From Nemopilema nomurai (lineage: Eukaryota; Cnidaria; Scyphozoa; Rhizostomeae; Rhizostomatidae), in NCBI GenBank assembly GCA_003864495.1, contig PEDN01001106.1, forward strand, positions 174,548-238,547: 64,000 bases of DNA, in the 5' to 3' direction. Position 1 is the stretch's first letter. Each line of letters starts with the position of its first letter. The position numbers were made by a program, and so were the translations under genes. The notes beneath the pieces were generated by a model. That model worked only from the letters and a program-made list of their open reading frames with translations, was not told the origin of the DNA and did no database searches. This document shows positions 1-11,100 of this stretch, one piece after another.

Positions 1-547
1 AATCTGTTCCCCATTGTTGTATGCCTCATTGAATGGGGCGTTAATTTACAACGAGCTAGATTAGTATGCAAAAGGTAGGCTCATCGACTGCTGACGAAAA
101 GATTACAGATCTAGGTCTGTAAGATGTCGTTCGATAGCAGTGAAATTTTAAAGATGTTTTAGAAAGGAGAATGGCTTGCTGCCTGTATTATAATTTAAAT
201 GTGTGAAGGAATGAGAGTGCAAAATTGTGCCTCGAAAATTTAGAACTTTGTATCTCTTGTAACATCTAATGCAAATTGTGATATACTAAGTCTAGGAGGA
301 GACATATTCCATTAAACCATATTGCAAAATACAATTACAAAGTACACTTCTTCTTTAAGTTTGATGGAGTTTCTGCGATAGTTACCAAAGCTCGTTATTG
401 TTACTGGCTTCGTCTTTTGATAGCAGAACCGAGGCATTGCTATGGCAACTACGCTTTGCGGCTTGGGCTTCTTCCGCCAAGCTCTCTAGTCCTTCTCGTG
501 TAGAATGTAGTGACGTTTGATCAATTAAAGTTATAAAAACTCCCATC
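1..547. other. Left-edge upstream region, no gene recognised
   Basis: I see no coding exon here. The stretch precedes the ATG at 548 of the plus-strand gene and presumably holds its promoter and 5' UTR. A minus-strand open frame with one hydrophobic run crosses 382-673, but it lies antisense to the first exon and I do not call it a gene. Confidence 0.4.
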
Positions 548-3500
548 ATGACGACTAATATAAGAAGGCCCCACACTAGCCATTTTGGTCGCCGTTGTGG
601 AAGTGCAGGTCCTGCTCTTGCTTGGGGAGAAAAACCTTTCGAGGTAGATATTTGTTGTGTTATTTTCGAACGTTAATGTGCTGAAGCAAACCACCCATTA
701 ACACTTTTTGTTCAAATAGCATGTTTTGTTTCACATAGGTCATTACGAGTTAACTGTTTTCATTATTTTCTTTGTCTTGTCAACAAACAGGTAGCTGTAA
801 GTGACGATAGTTACCAAGTTCAGGTGAGAATTAACCGCAAACATTTCGAATCAGAATTGCAAGACGTGAAAATGGAGAGACCAGTTCAACCCGGATTTGA
901 AAGATTTTCAGGTTTATATTGCATTGTTTCGTTTTTTATGTACTGCTTATTTACTATACTAAACTTCATTCTTATTTTAAGTTGTGTGATTGGTTGTCAG
1001 ACGTAAACTCGTGTCTTTTGGAAAAGTTCCAATTATGAACAAAATATTTCGTGGGCAAAAGTAATGTACAATCTGTGTATATGTTCGAATGATTGGAAAC
1101 AAAACAGATGAAAAATAAATCCTACAAGATTCTAATACTGGTCCACGATCACGAATTGCTAGGTACATTGGTGCCAGTTGCAATCTGAAATTGGCATTGC
1201 ATTAATCACCACACATCCAACTGAACATGAAAATAGAATGTCTTTACCAAGCTTTTTTGCAACATGAAATGCCTTTGATAATTTTTCTGAGAATCTGTCA
1301 CTGCTTCCAGCATGGTTTAGATTAGCTTTTTTATTTTTTTCAGAAAATTCCCCAAGAGATGGCTTGGACCTCACCACTACTCCACAACAATGCAAGGGCA
1401 TGAGAAGCCATGGTTATGCCTTGAAAGACCCTGAGTATTTTTATCTCACATCAAATAGAAGGGACTTCTCTGGACATTCTGGCTTACCAGCTCCTAATGC
1501 AAGGTCCAGTTTCTTTAGTATTTCCAGCTTTGGACTTCATATCAAACCATTTGTTTGTTTCTGGAGTCTGACTTAAGCTAAGAACCATACAGATTTACAG
1601 GAATAACTTGACTTTTTACTTCTGTCTGTCATCTTTGTTACATCAAATTGTTTTTAGAAATAAGATACACTTTGATATGATTTAACAAGCATTGCCTTGC
1701 ATAAAGTCAATTCAAGAACTGTCATTGAGCAAATTATATTGGTTACCTTAAAAGCACCTGTTTCAGCTTCACTGACATGTTTCATTTGCTGATTTTAGAC
1801 CAAAATCTTCAAAGTTCTATCCATCTGAAGGAAAGTTTCTCAGGTCATCCTACCAAGAGGAGTTTTGTGGAAAAGAGTTTGTTAGTGATTCTGCTTTGAG
1901 ATCTGAAGCAGAAAGCGCTCATAGGCGCAACAAACCACACCCATTAGAGGTATGCAGATTCATACATATAATATTATAATATTTTGACAAATAATATTTT
2001 ATTAAAATCCACTGCTAGAGTTGTTTTGTTTGAATGTTAGTGCACAGCCTTGATGTATTGATCAACATAGATCAGCCAATTGCCAGTGGACCTCCTTTTT
2101 AACCTGGAAAAAGGCCTCCTTTATGCCACAAGAAGCCCCTTTTGCAACATTTGAGGCTTTTCTTTTGATGTTCCATTTCAAATGCTATTTGTAAGCGACA
2201 GGTAGTCAATGCTACATTTGCTTGGTAAAATGTCAATATAATATAATAGACTACAACAGTTACTTTTCATGCCTTAAGTTCATTGTGGTCAGTTGAAAAT
2301 TCTGAGCCAGTCAGCCACTGTATTCAAGTGGGCTATAATGCTAGTTTCACACCAACCAGAGTACTATATTAGATGAATAGAAGTCCCAGTGCCCATTCAC
2401 AGTAGAAAAACTCTCATTGTCAATATTTACTTAATAAGAAGATGTAGTGTGGATGAAGTTGAAGCAAAAGTCTTTTTGGTAAAAGGCACTCAGAGTAGCT
2501 TGACATTTTTTAGCATAGCAGAGAAAAATTTTTGTTTTGTAGTAAAGCCAATTTCTTCACTGAAATTAAACTAGGAAGAAAGCTTCACATAATACCTGTG
2601 GGGTATGATATGCTTTAAAGGAGGGAGGATGCATTCGTGCAGCTGTGGCCTAGAGATTTTTATTCACAGCCCTATGTTAATATTATCCACATTTTGATTG
2701 CTAATTAGGCGTTCATGATCTGGAAGTTTCCTGGTCGGCTACCTCCGTTGGAAAATGTTCATGATATTAGTAAGGAGGTGATGGACCAAGTTTCAAAAGA
2801 GTCTTTAAAGTCAACTTATCAAGTAGATTACATTGGATTAACTCAAGGTAATGCATGCTATGTAATATTTTTCAGCAAGAATTGAAGTCTTAAAGAGCTT
2901 AGCTTAATTTGGTAGTTTAAGCAAGCTTAATTCCTTGCTTCTTTGCAATTATTCACTGAGAATTGATTTCTTGTTTCTTGATTTGTTTTTAGACATCATT
3001 GCATGAAAAGATATTTTATCCCTTTTCCAGAACATTCCATTTGATAGCTTTTGGAGAATTTGCTGAATTTGTAATAAGACTTCACCAAAAAGATATACTG
3101 TAGCTTGAAAGCTCCTATAACACCATTTATATTTTGTATATTCCTACTTCTTTGAAGTTTTTAATCATGTTTTCTTGAGCTCTTGCTTGACTTTGATCTT
3201 ATATAGAATTATATAATACATTGGCCTTTATCTTGTAGGTTGCTTTTTAATAAATATTTCTTTATAAGTTCCACAAAAACTATAATTAAGGTACCACTGT
3301 TTTTTGCGCTCTAGAATCTAAATGTGTTTCCTTGTAGGCTCACAGCATATGCCAGAGTCATTGAAGAATTTTTACCCAACAACGAAGTCAGATAAACCAA
3401 CTTTCACTCTGGATTCAACAAAGAGGTTTGATTATCAACAACCACAATTACGTGGCAGCTTAAAAAATAACACTTCAAGGTATGGATGCAACGCTAGAAG

Positions 3501-4374
3501 GCAGCTGCCTGCCAGGGGAGCTGGTGAGTTCTTTTCTTACCTTTTTTAGTCGAACTATTATACTGGAAGTCGAACTATTTTCCAAGATGAATGACCATAC
3601 TTGGTACTATACTTGCCACTCAGTTTTGCTACATACACATTCAGATTGTATTACTAATCTAAGTATAGAATTACTTTACGCTCTGCTTATCACCCTCTAG
3701 TGTTTTCGATCCGCGTCTGGCTATTAATTCGGTCAGTTTTTGGTTATCTTTCGACGTTTGCATACTCTGAGGAGTGTCGGACGAAAAAAAGTACTTTAAG
3801 TATGCAAAAATTAGTTCCGCTTTTTCTAGCCGTTGTGAAGTTTTGTACCACAAAGCACTTGTTCACAGAATTACTTTACTTCTGAATGCTTCAAGAAGCG
3901 CAATTTCTATCCATTTTACATGCTTTTATCTTGCCAACAGTTCTATTTATCATGCAAGAAGCTTCTCCATTAGTGGACTAAAACTCCTTTCTACTCTTTT
4001 AGTTCCAAACATCTCATCACGAGCTCCTGCAATGCACAGGCCCGAGAAAACCATGTATTCAGACGAATATCGACAAGTCAGACAGTGTAAATATTTCACC
4101 TTTCTGAATCGTTGTATTCCCTGATTTTTGGCACCTTTTGCATTTCTGTGTTATGCAAATAAGTATCTTTTCGCTTTGTAAATATCTAAAGCACCTCGAT
4201 TTGGCACACCTCACCGCTTAGAATAAACTGGCACTGTTTAGAAATGCTTAAATAGCTGTAACTTCGACCATACCGTCAACCAACTAGGTACTCTCTTTTC
4301 CACTAACTCGAGTATTTCATGTCACTAGGCAAAAATATCGCAACACGTTCGGCCCATTGTTGCCAAAAGACTAA
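548..4374 (+). CDS. Putative axonemal/sperm microtubule-associated protein, SPMIP4-like (eight exons, 326 aa)
   Basis: Exons: 548-643, 791-911, 1344-1503, 1799-1949, 2709-2847, 3338-3523, 4003-4084, 4329-4374. All junctions are GT/AG and every reading phase matches, giving 326 residues. ATG 548 opens the frame and TAA ends at 4374. The protein is polar, with no signal peptide or membrane segment, and rich in short Tyr/Pro/Arg motifs such as YFYLTSNRRD, STYQVDYIG, NNTSRYGCN and a terminal FGPLLPKD. This style is typical of the small proteins that line ciliary and sperm doublet microtubules. From memory it loosely resembles human C7orf31/SPMIP4 (a YLT-x-N motif, later an S-x-Y-x-x-D-aromatic-x-G motif). 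The exon chain is well supported; the family name is not. The last intron but one (3524-4002) contains a hammerhead-bearing retroposon. Confidence 0.6.
3680..3866 (+). mobile_element. Short hammerhead-bearing retroposon, copy 1
   Basis: A 187 bp insertion in the intron 3524-4002, flanked by a perfect 13 bp direct repeat agaattactttac at 3667-3679 and 3867-3879, as expected of a target-site duplication. From about 3733 it is nearly identical to the element at 22802-22931. It has no coding capacity. The duplication length suggests LINE- or Penelope-type target-primed insertion of a SINE- or retrozyme-like element. Confidence 0.7.
3757..3808 (+). ncRNA. Candidate type I hammerhead ribozyme, copy 1
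   Basis: The order of parts fits the hammerhead consensus. Stem I strand tttgcatact (3757-3766) is followed by the CTGANGA core (CTGAGGA, 3767-3773), a short stem-loop II (gtgtcggac, 3774-3782), then GAAA (3783-3786). Next come an A/T stem III with loop (3786-3797), the pre-cleavage A at 3798, and stem I strand agtatgcaaa (3799-3808). Stem I is a perfect 10 bp helix in exact register with the core. Stem II is weak (two pairs, then a G-G mismatch), so activity may be low or lost. Cleavage would fall after 3798. Confidence 0.6.
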
Positions 4375-6826
4375 GCAAATTCTTGGATAGCCAAAAAAAT
4401 GAAGGTAGATTATTTTTCTTTTAATTAAGTTATTTAAGCATTGTAATTTTAGGCTGCAAGGCTGATTACGATTTTGTCCGAGAAAAGAATTTCTATGTAG
4501 GCAACACAGTGTAAGGTTTCAGTTGTACGCTGCACCCCAGATAACGTTTGTTACGCAGCTGTGAAGCTTCGTTATCAACTGTGGATATAAATAATCTAGA
4601 AGCACGATCATTGTATTGGTGCTTTGCTGCTGATATGACTGCATAAACAGAGAAAGCATTTATATGTAGATTTCAGAAACAGCAGGGCCCTATAGCAGTG
4701 GCAAACATCTTGTTAGTTTAGACAGTGGGTTATTGAAGAACAGGGCTTCTGTAAAGAATTGATCCTTCGTTGACAAAGGCGCTGTTATCTGTCACACTGG
4801 AGTTTTATGCGTTGCCTGCAAGCAAAACACATACATGATCTCAATGTAGTGATTATAGATTAGTTTCACATAAAGCGATCGAAAGCACTTCGCTTCCTTG
4901 TCGGTTTTATCCTAGTTTATCTAATTGTATAGTTTAGCAGCCGACCGAATTGTCGGATTTTGACTAAATCTTAGATTCAATTAGAAAACTGTGAGATTTC
5001 AGCCCTTTTTTAAAGTCATTTTCGTTTTCAGTCAAAACCGACAGTTTAAGAAAAAAGTCATGACATCATAGTATCGTTTTAAAAATGACATGTAACATTT
5101 GTGACTTTTGGAAATGCGAAATTTGGGGTTTTTTTATTTCTAGATATAGAAAATCGATCACAAACGCCATCTTGTGGCACAGTCAACCGAGATCAGTAGG
5201 GGTCTGACCTGGTTCTACAAATAACGTCCTTAATGAAGTGAAAATCTCATTCTGATTGAAACAGTTACACCACTTGCACGGCATCTTGATAGAGGGTTTG
5301 AAGTTAATAATAAGATGCATGCAGTAATCAATGGACGTTAATTAAATTTTAAAGACATGTATTTGTATAAGTAATTGGTATGAAGCATTTGTTAAAACTA
5401 ATTGTAATTCTTTAATTTTGAACGACGCACAAACATTGCACAGCTGATTTTGAATCAAACAGTGACTGAAAAGAATCTGCACTATTTATTCAGAAGTTTT
5501 CAAAATGTAAATATTTAGCAAAGTTTCTATTATAACAATTAGATTTCTTTTTCAGTAATTGCGAGTTTCTCTGCTCAATCGTGACTTGTCTCGAGTGGTT
5601 AATCTTTCTAAAAACATAGCTTGTAGATATTTTGAAGATTGTAAGCCATGTATAACCACAATTTCAAATTAACGTCAAATAAAAAATTAGGTTGTCTTAA
5701 AAATATGCGGAAAGAATTTTAGTTTCCTTTGCTTCAAGAGCTCATTCACCTTCTTGAGTCATTAGCATACTGGTCAATTAGAAAATAATTATTCATGTTA
5801 AGGTTAGTAAGTCGAAAAAAATATTTGTAGATGTTTTAAGATGATTTATTTAAGTCGTTTACTGATATATCTACTTGTAAAAGCAGTTTGTTTCAGACCG
5901 TTTGCTTGAGAAAATGAAAAGCAAGAAGCAGACAGGCATTTCTTTAAATTATTTGTTCAAATAATTAAAAATTAAACAATTGCTATGGCTACAAAAATCA
6001 ATTTTCTATTTTGGTTTGAAGGCAATCTGTCCCTCATCGCTGTAGATTTCATTCTTTGAAACCATGACGTTCAGGCATTGTTAAACAAAGCTATAGAAAA
6101 TTTTTGATACTAATAAATTTTCAGAAAGGCCAGATTGCCTCAAACGACGTTAAAGTGATCAAACTATTTTACAAATTTTGATGATTATAGTGAAGACTAG
6201 GATTTTTAATAATTTACACAGCTGTGTAAGTAATGTTTCGAGAGTCTGTAATTTAACAGTACTCATGACGAAAAAAACAATTATTGTTTCGATCAATATG
6301 AATTCTGGCCTGTCAGAAGTTAAAAATTCCAGATCTATTTGCATGGAACATTTTTTGCCAGTATAGGAACATTATCCAACCCCAAAGATATCAAAGTAAT
6401 TGCTTCTCCAAAGGCAAACCATTTGCTTTCTCTGACCTCTTCATATGATGGGGCTTCAAATACAAGTGGACTAATGGAGAAGGGACGTCTCCCCCTCCTC
6501 TGATTTAGAAGACAGCTAAGACCTTGCACAATCATGCTTCTTTCTACCTACATGTTGACGCTATTTTCTAATTTCACCTTATTCTAAGAGGATGCAATCT
6601 TCTTTGCGTCAGTTTGTTTGATCACTGAAATGTGGTTTTCGAACTGTGAAAGCCGAGCTTCATTCTTCCCTAACTCGTTTCGTATGGAGCAGCCCTCACA
6701 GGCGATCCAAGTAGAAAGACCAATTTTCAGGTCCCCGGGGTTGGCTTAAAGCATGGTACATAATACCACGCTGACGTTGTCCGACGCTTGTTTCAACTAC
6801 ACTGAAACGTGGTTTAAGAAAAGGCG
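4375..6826. other. Intergenic region, no gene recognised
   Basis: This lies between the 3' ends of two convergent genes. No exon chain or conserved protein is visible; the open frames at 6159-6535 are short and unrelated to anything I know. An imperfect inverted repeat, tgtcggattttgact (4951-4965) against agtcaaaaccgaca (5030-5043), could be the remnant of a small transposon. Confidence 0.4.
4951..5043. repeat. Imperfect inverted repeat
   Basis: Arms at 4951-4965 and 5030-5043 are reverse complements apart from one inserted base and are separated by 64 bases. No coding capacity and no clear target duplication. Confidence 0.4.
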
Positions 6827-8108
6827 CTAACATAATTCTGTATACCTCTTCGTACGATGATTTTGTGATGCCCCTTCAAAGTTTTTAATGCAAGATTTAA
6901 CAAGTGGTCTAGGGCAACTGCCGTTGCAAGGAAAATGGCAGTCGACGTTCCAATGTCTCTTTTCACCTTTCTTGTCTCGTATCCACTCGCTAAATGCATG
7001 ACCTAATGTCTGGTTGTTGACACGAATACGAGACCACGTGTAGTCCACGATTGCTTGTCCGTGCCCAATGCATGAATCTGCAAACAGCCCGTAATGTTTT
7101 AGGCCCTTCAAAGCCTCTTTTAAGTTGTTATACATCGTGTTTCTGAACTCCAATATCTGGTCGCGCTGTGGTGGAGCGCATTTATCATTGTTGTAAATGC
7201 AACGCAACCCATGCAGCTCCGACAACTGCCAATGGTCGTAGAGCGAGTTGACAAAGTACAGTGGCAACTTTGTGTACTGCACCATGTTCTGGGGCAACAA
7301 GCATTTGAACCTCGTGCTGTTGTCTCTACTTCTCTCGCACTTGGTTCTGATTTTAGGCGCGTGTATATCGTATAACCCCTTGAACTGACTCTCCACAGCA
7401 TCCGTGCCATTGGCTGATTGCGATTCTAAGAAGAACCCCGCATCGATCAACCCACGGACCTCTGCAGTCTTTGGCAGTTTGTGCCTCAAATAGTCACCCT
7501 GCAGCAACACTGCTAGGCCTCCTGCAGACGTGCCGCTCAGGATGATGTCGCTGGCCTTCCCCAACTCTCTCCCTTTCAAAGTCTCGATCATTGCCTTTAA
7601 GATTTGGCGTCCCCTAAAGTACAACTTCTCGCCACGATAAACCAAAGGCTTTATCCTTCTTCCAGAGAAAAGGCCCCCATCGCAGTATGACTGGACAACG
7701 ACATTCCAATTTTTAAACCAAGGATTTACTTCATTTTTATCCGACAGAAATCCTTGGAAGAAGTTCGTTATGTTTTCAGCCGACCAGCGCCTCGTTGAGC
7801 CGAGTATCGACTTGCTACGACGATAGCACGTTTCGGCGTCGTAACACCAGGCTCCTCCGTGCAAGTGGATTATCCATTTGTTACGATCTTCACCTTGGCC
7901 ACTGCGGAAGTAGTAGCCTGGAGTAGATCCATCAATGCAGACTGCTCCGTGTTTTGCCGCATTTCCGATTTTAAAGTACTTCACGTTCGCGGGCATGTGA
8001 TTCTTAATTGTAGGCACTTCAGGTGAGTTTAGACTTCTTACCGCTCCACTTATTCCGAATTTTGCGATCCCTTTGACATGCTTATGAATCTTGGCCTTAT
8101 ACTTTGTT
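6827..8108 (-). CDS. Notum / pectin-acetylesterase-like serine esterase domain
   Basis: The frame is open on the minus strand from about 8108 to the stop at 6827. Counting from the GTG codon at 8017 (396 aa), the Notum/PAE fold is clear: CIDGSTPGYYF near 27-37, HLHGGAWCYD 51-60, nucleophile motif SGTSAGG 161-167 (Ser164), Asp261 in NSLYDHWQL, and His319 in DSCIGHG. All three triad positions of human Notum (Ser, Asp, His) are present. Paired cysteines run through the C-terminal half. Notum removes palmitoleate from Wnt and plant PAEs de-acetylate pectin; the substrate here is unknown. No signal peptide or convincing ATG directly precedes the domain. The open frame instead overlaps the end of the upstream frame (8050-8108), so the domain is probably the C-terminal part of the larger secreted product and is reached by a -1 frame change. 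Confidence 0.85.
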
Positions 8109-11100
8109 TAGGAGGTCGATGCTTTCTCTTAAGATGCGACATTTTCTTGCTTTTGTCTTTTCGATGTTTTAGTTTTGAGTGACTCTTCCCTCGTTCCATT
8201 GCTCCTATGACCGAAATGTTGGTGTGAAAATGCCCTCCATTCATATGTAATTTCTTAGTTCTCCTTCTATGTTTTCTACCTTTCCTTTTCTTTCTTCCTT
8301 TCTTCAGAGCTTTTTTGTGTTTGTTCCTTTCTTTGTGATGCTCAGCTTTTCTTTCATCTTTTATTTTTGTTTTCTTGCCAACATTAGGCTCGATCACAAT
8401 ATGGCTGGCTTGTCTAGTTGGATGCTCCACTAAATCAGTTAAATTCTCATGGTTCACTTTGTAAAACTCGTGTACTAGATCGTCTATATTCATAGAGACA
8501 ATCGGATGGTTCTTCCATAGACTGCTGTTTCCGGCAAAATAAAGAGAGAGCTGCTTTTTCAAATGACCGGAAATCTTTTCCGTAGCATTTAGCAACTTTT
8601 CTTTCTCGCTTTGCACTGTGCTTTCATTCCGTTGCACTTTTATTTGGTTAGTATCGTTCTGTTGTACACTTGAAATGTGTACATTTGAAGTGTTTTGCGT
8701 TTGACCAGCTTGTTGTGCACGACTCGTTGTCACATTTGTAATGTTGCCAACCTTTTGTTCCTGTGTCACATCTCCAAGACTCTCCTCTGAATTATACGAT
8801 GAAAGCACAGAGTTGCCTGTCAGTATAGAGACGTTACCAGTCGACATAGAAAATGGGATATGCTCCGTGGATGCATTTCCTTTGTCCTGGTTTGGTGACA
8901 TTTTCCCTATCTTTGTCCCGACGCTCTCCTCTGCAATCTTTTCATTCATTGCCTGTTCTCCTTCAATTTCCTGGTCCATCGTTTTGTATTCATCGCTTGC
9001 CTTGGTTCCATCAAGGTTGTCCAGGTTGAAGTTGCTGCCAAGTCCAACCTTGCTCTGCTTTTGAAGCACTGTTTTGCCTGGATTCTCGTTCTCTAACTCG
9101 CCGCTTTTCAAACTCAAATCCTCCTCATTCTCCTGCATTGGTAACGGTATCTCTTTTGTCTCTTGGCTGTTACTCATGTTCATCTCTGCCAACCTCTCTA
9201 CGAGTGAGTTCTGTGTGTCCAGCCTCGAACTGGCAAGACCAATACTTTCGTATGCATCAGCCGTGGTGTGCTTCGCTTGTTCAACAAGCTTTTGATCATT
9301 GGCCACCATTGTACTCAAAATGTTTGTCGCCAGGCTCTTAAGTCCAGTAGTTCCTTTGACATTTGCTCGTCCTTCAGGTTTGGTGGCGTGAAACTTCTTT
9401 TTCGCTTCTGTGTCAGCGAAAAGACCTGGGTTTGAAAAGCTCATATGATGTTTTCTTCTTTTCTCTTTATGCCTTTTCTTCGACATCAAGGCTCGCGATG
9501 TATCATGAATCAGAGTTTTGTAAAGTTCTCTTGCTTTCTTGCTCAGAATGTTTGTAATGAAGCTTCCTGCACCGTTCTTGTTTTTCCTTCCTCTCAATAC
9601 CCTGAATGCCAACTTGCTATTTTTCCCTTTTCTTCTGCTCTTTTTTACTTTAAGATGGTGCTTCCCAGCTTTTCGAAACTTTTTGTGCCTTTTGTGATGC
9701 ACCACTTTGTGTCCACCCTGATGTTTGATTGGGTTTAACATTTTCCTCTCCACATCCTTCCTGTTATTTGTTAACATGTGTTCCTTTTGGCCTTTCCGGG
9801 ACCCTGCATCGCTGGATTTTGAACCTTCAACTTTATCACTCTCCGCCACGCTTGAAATGAATATTTTTCTCACTGCTTCCTCTTTTGACAGTTTGACATT
9901 ATATTTTTGCACTCCTTCGGGTGTGCTCAATGTTTTGTTCACAGTTTTGTCATTTCTATAATTTGGATTGACATATTCCTTTGCAGTGTCGTGCCACTCC
10001 ATTTTAAGGCCTCCTGTCATGCTCGATGGACGACTTTTCTCCTTGAAATCTGCACCTTGCGTTGGTTCTGCAAAACCTGTCCTTTCGTTAACTTGTCCCC
10101 CAATGGGCTGACTAGCCTTCGTAGCATCGGCTTTGGAAGTCGGTCTCATAGCCTCAATTCCAACATTGTCATGTGCAGAGGGAATCGTAGTGTTCAGCTC
10201 AATGGATTCATTAAAGCCTCTTAGAACATCGTTTTCGCTTTCTTCGTAATCATCTGTGAATGGGGAACTTTCCTGCTGAAACTTTGACTCAGTCGAATCA
10301 TTGAACCCTGCCATCCAATCGTATGATGTGTTCTTGGGCCGTTCGCTTATGTTTTGATTATCTTCTCTCACTGCAGCTTTTTCGTTATTTTTAATCAAGT
10401 TTGTATCTTTCCTGCTTTCTGCAAAGCTTGAGTTGCCATTTGATTTTCCAACTGACATGCTTGCATTATTCTGTTTCAAAGCATCAAAACTTGAATGTGG
10501 AAATGGTAACTTAGAAATGTACGCATCGTCGCTTTCCGTTTCAAGATATGTTTGCTCAATCCTCGAAGAATCTATTTTAGGTAGCTGCACCGATTGATTT
10601 TCGTCGACCTTATTTCCAATGGATGCATCTCCATTTGCAAGGAAGGCATTAATTCTCGTTGTTTCATTTAGGCTAACAGGATTTTGGGTAAAGCTATATT
10701 GTCGCTCATCAGTGGCACCACTTTGTGTGGGAACGTCCTGCTGAATCTGTGGTGCAGTTGAAACATTAGATCCAACCATTCTGCCAGATGGCGTGTTCTT
10801 GGGCCGCTTGGTCATGTTTGGACTATCTTCTCTTTCTTTAGCTTCTTCATTCTTTTCAACCAAACTTGAATCTTTCCTGCTTTCTACAAAGCTTGCACTG
10901 TCATTCGATTTCCCAAATGGCAAGCTTGAATTCTTCTGTTCCAAATTCTCAGTGATTGAAGGTGTGCTTGCAGTTTTGAAGGCATATCCGCTGTCACTTC
11001 CTGTGCCAAGATTGGTGTGTCCCACACTGGGAGAGAAATTTGTTTCAGAGGGTGGCACTGAGTAATTGTCGTTGACCCTATTTGTAACAGTTGCATTTCC

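Noticed and set aside
382..673. Minus-strand frame with a hydrophobic run (WGLLILVVMMGVFITLI)
   Set aside because: It is antisense to the well-supported first exon 548-643, has no ATG in the frame, and has no matching upstream exon.
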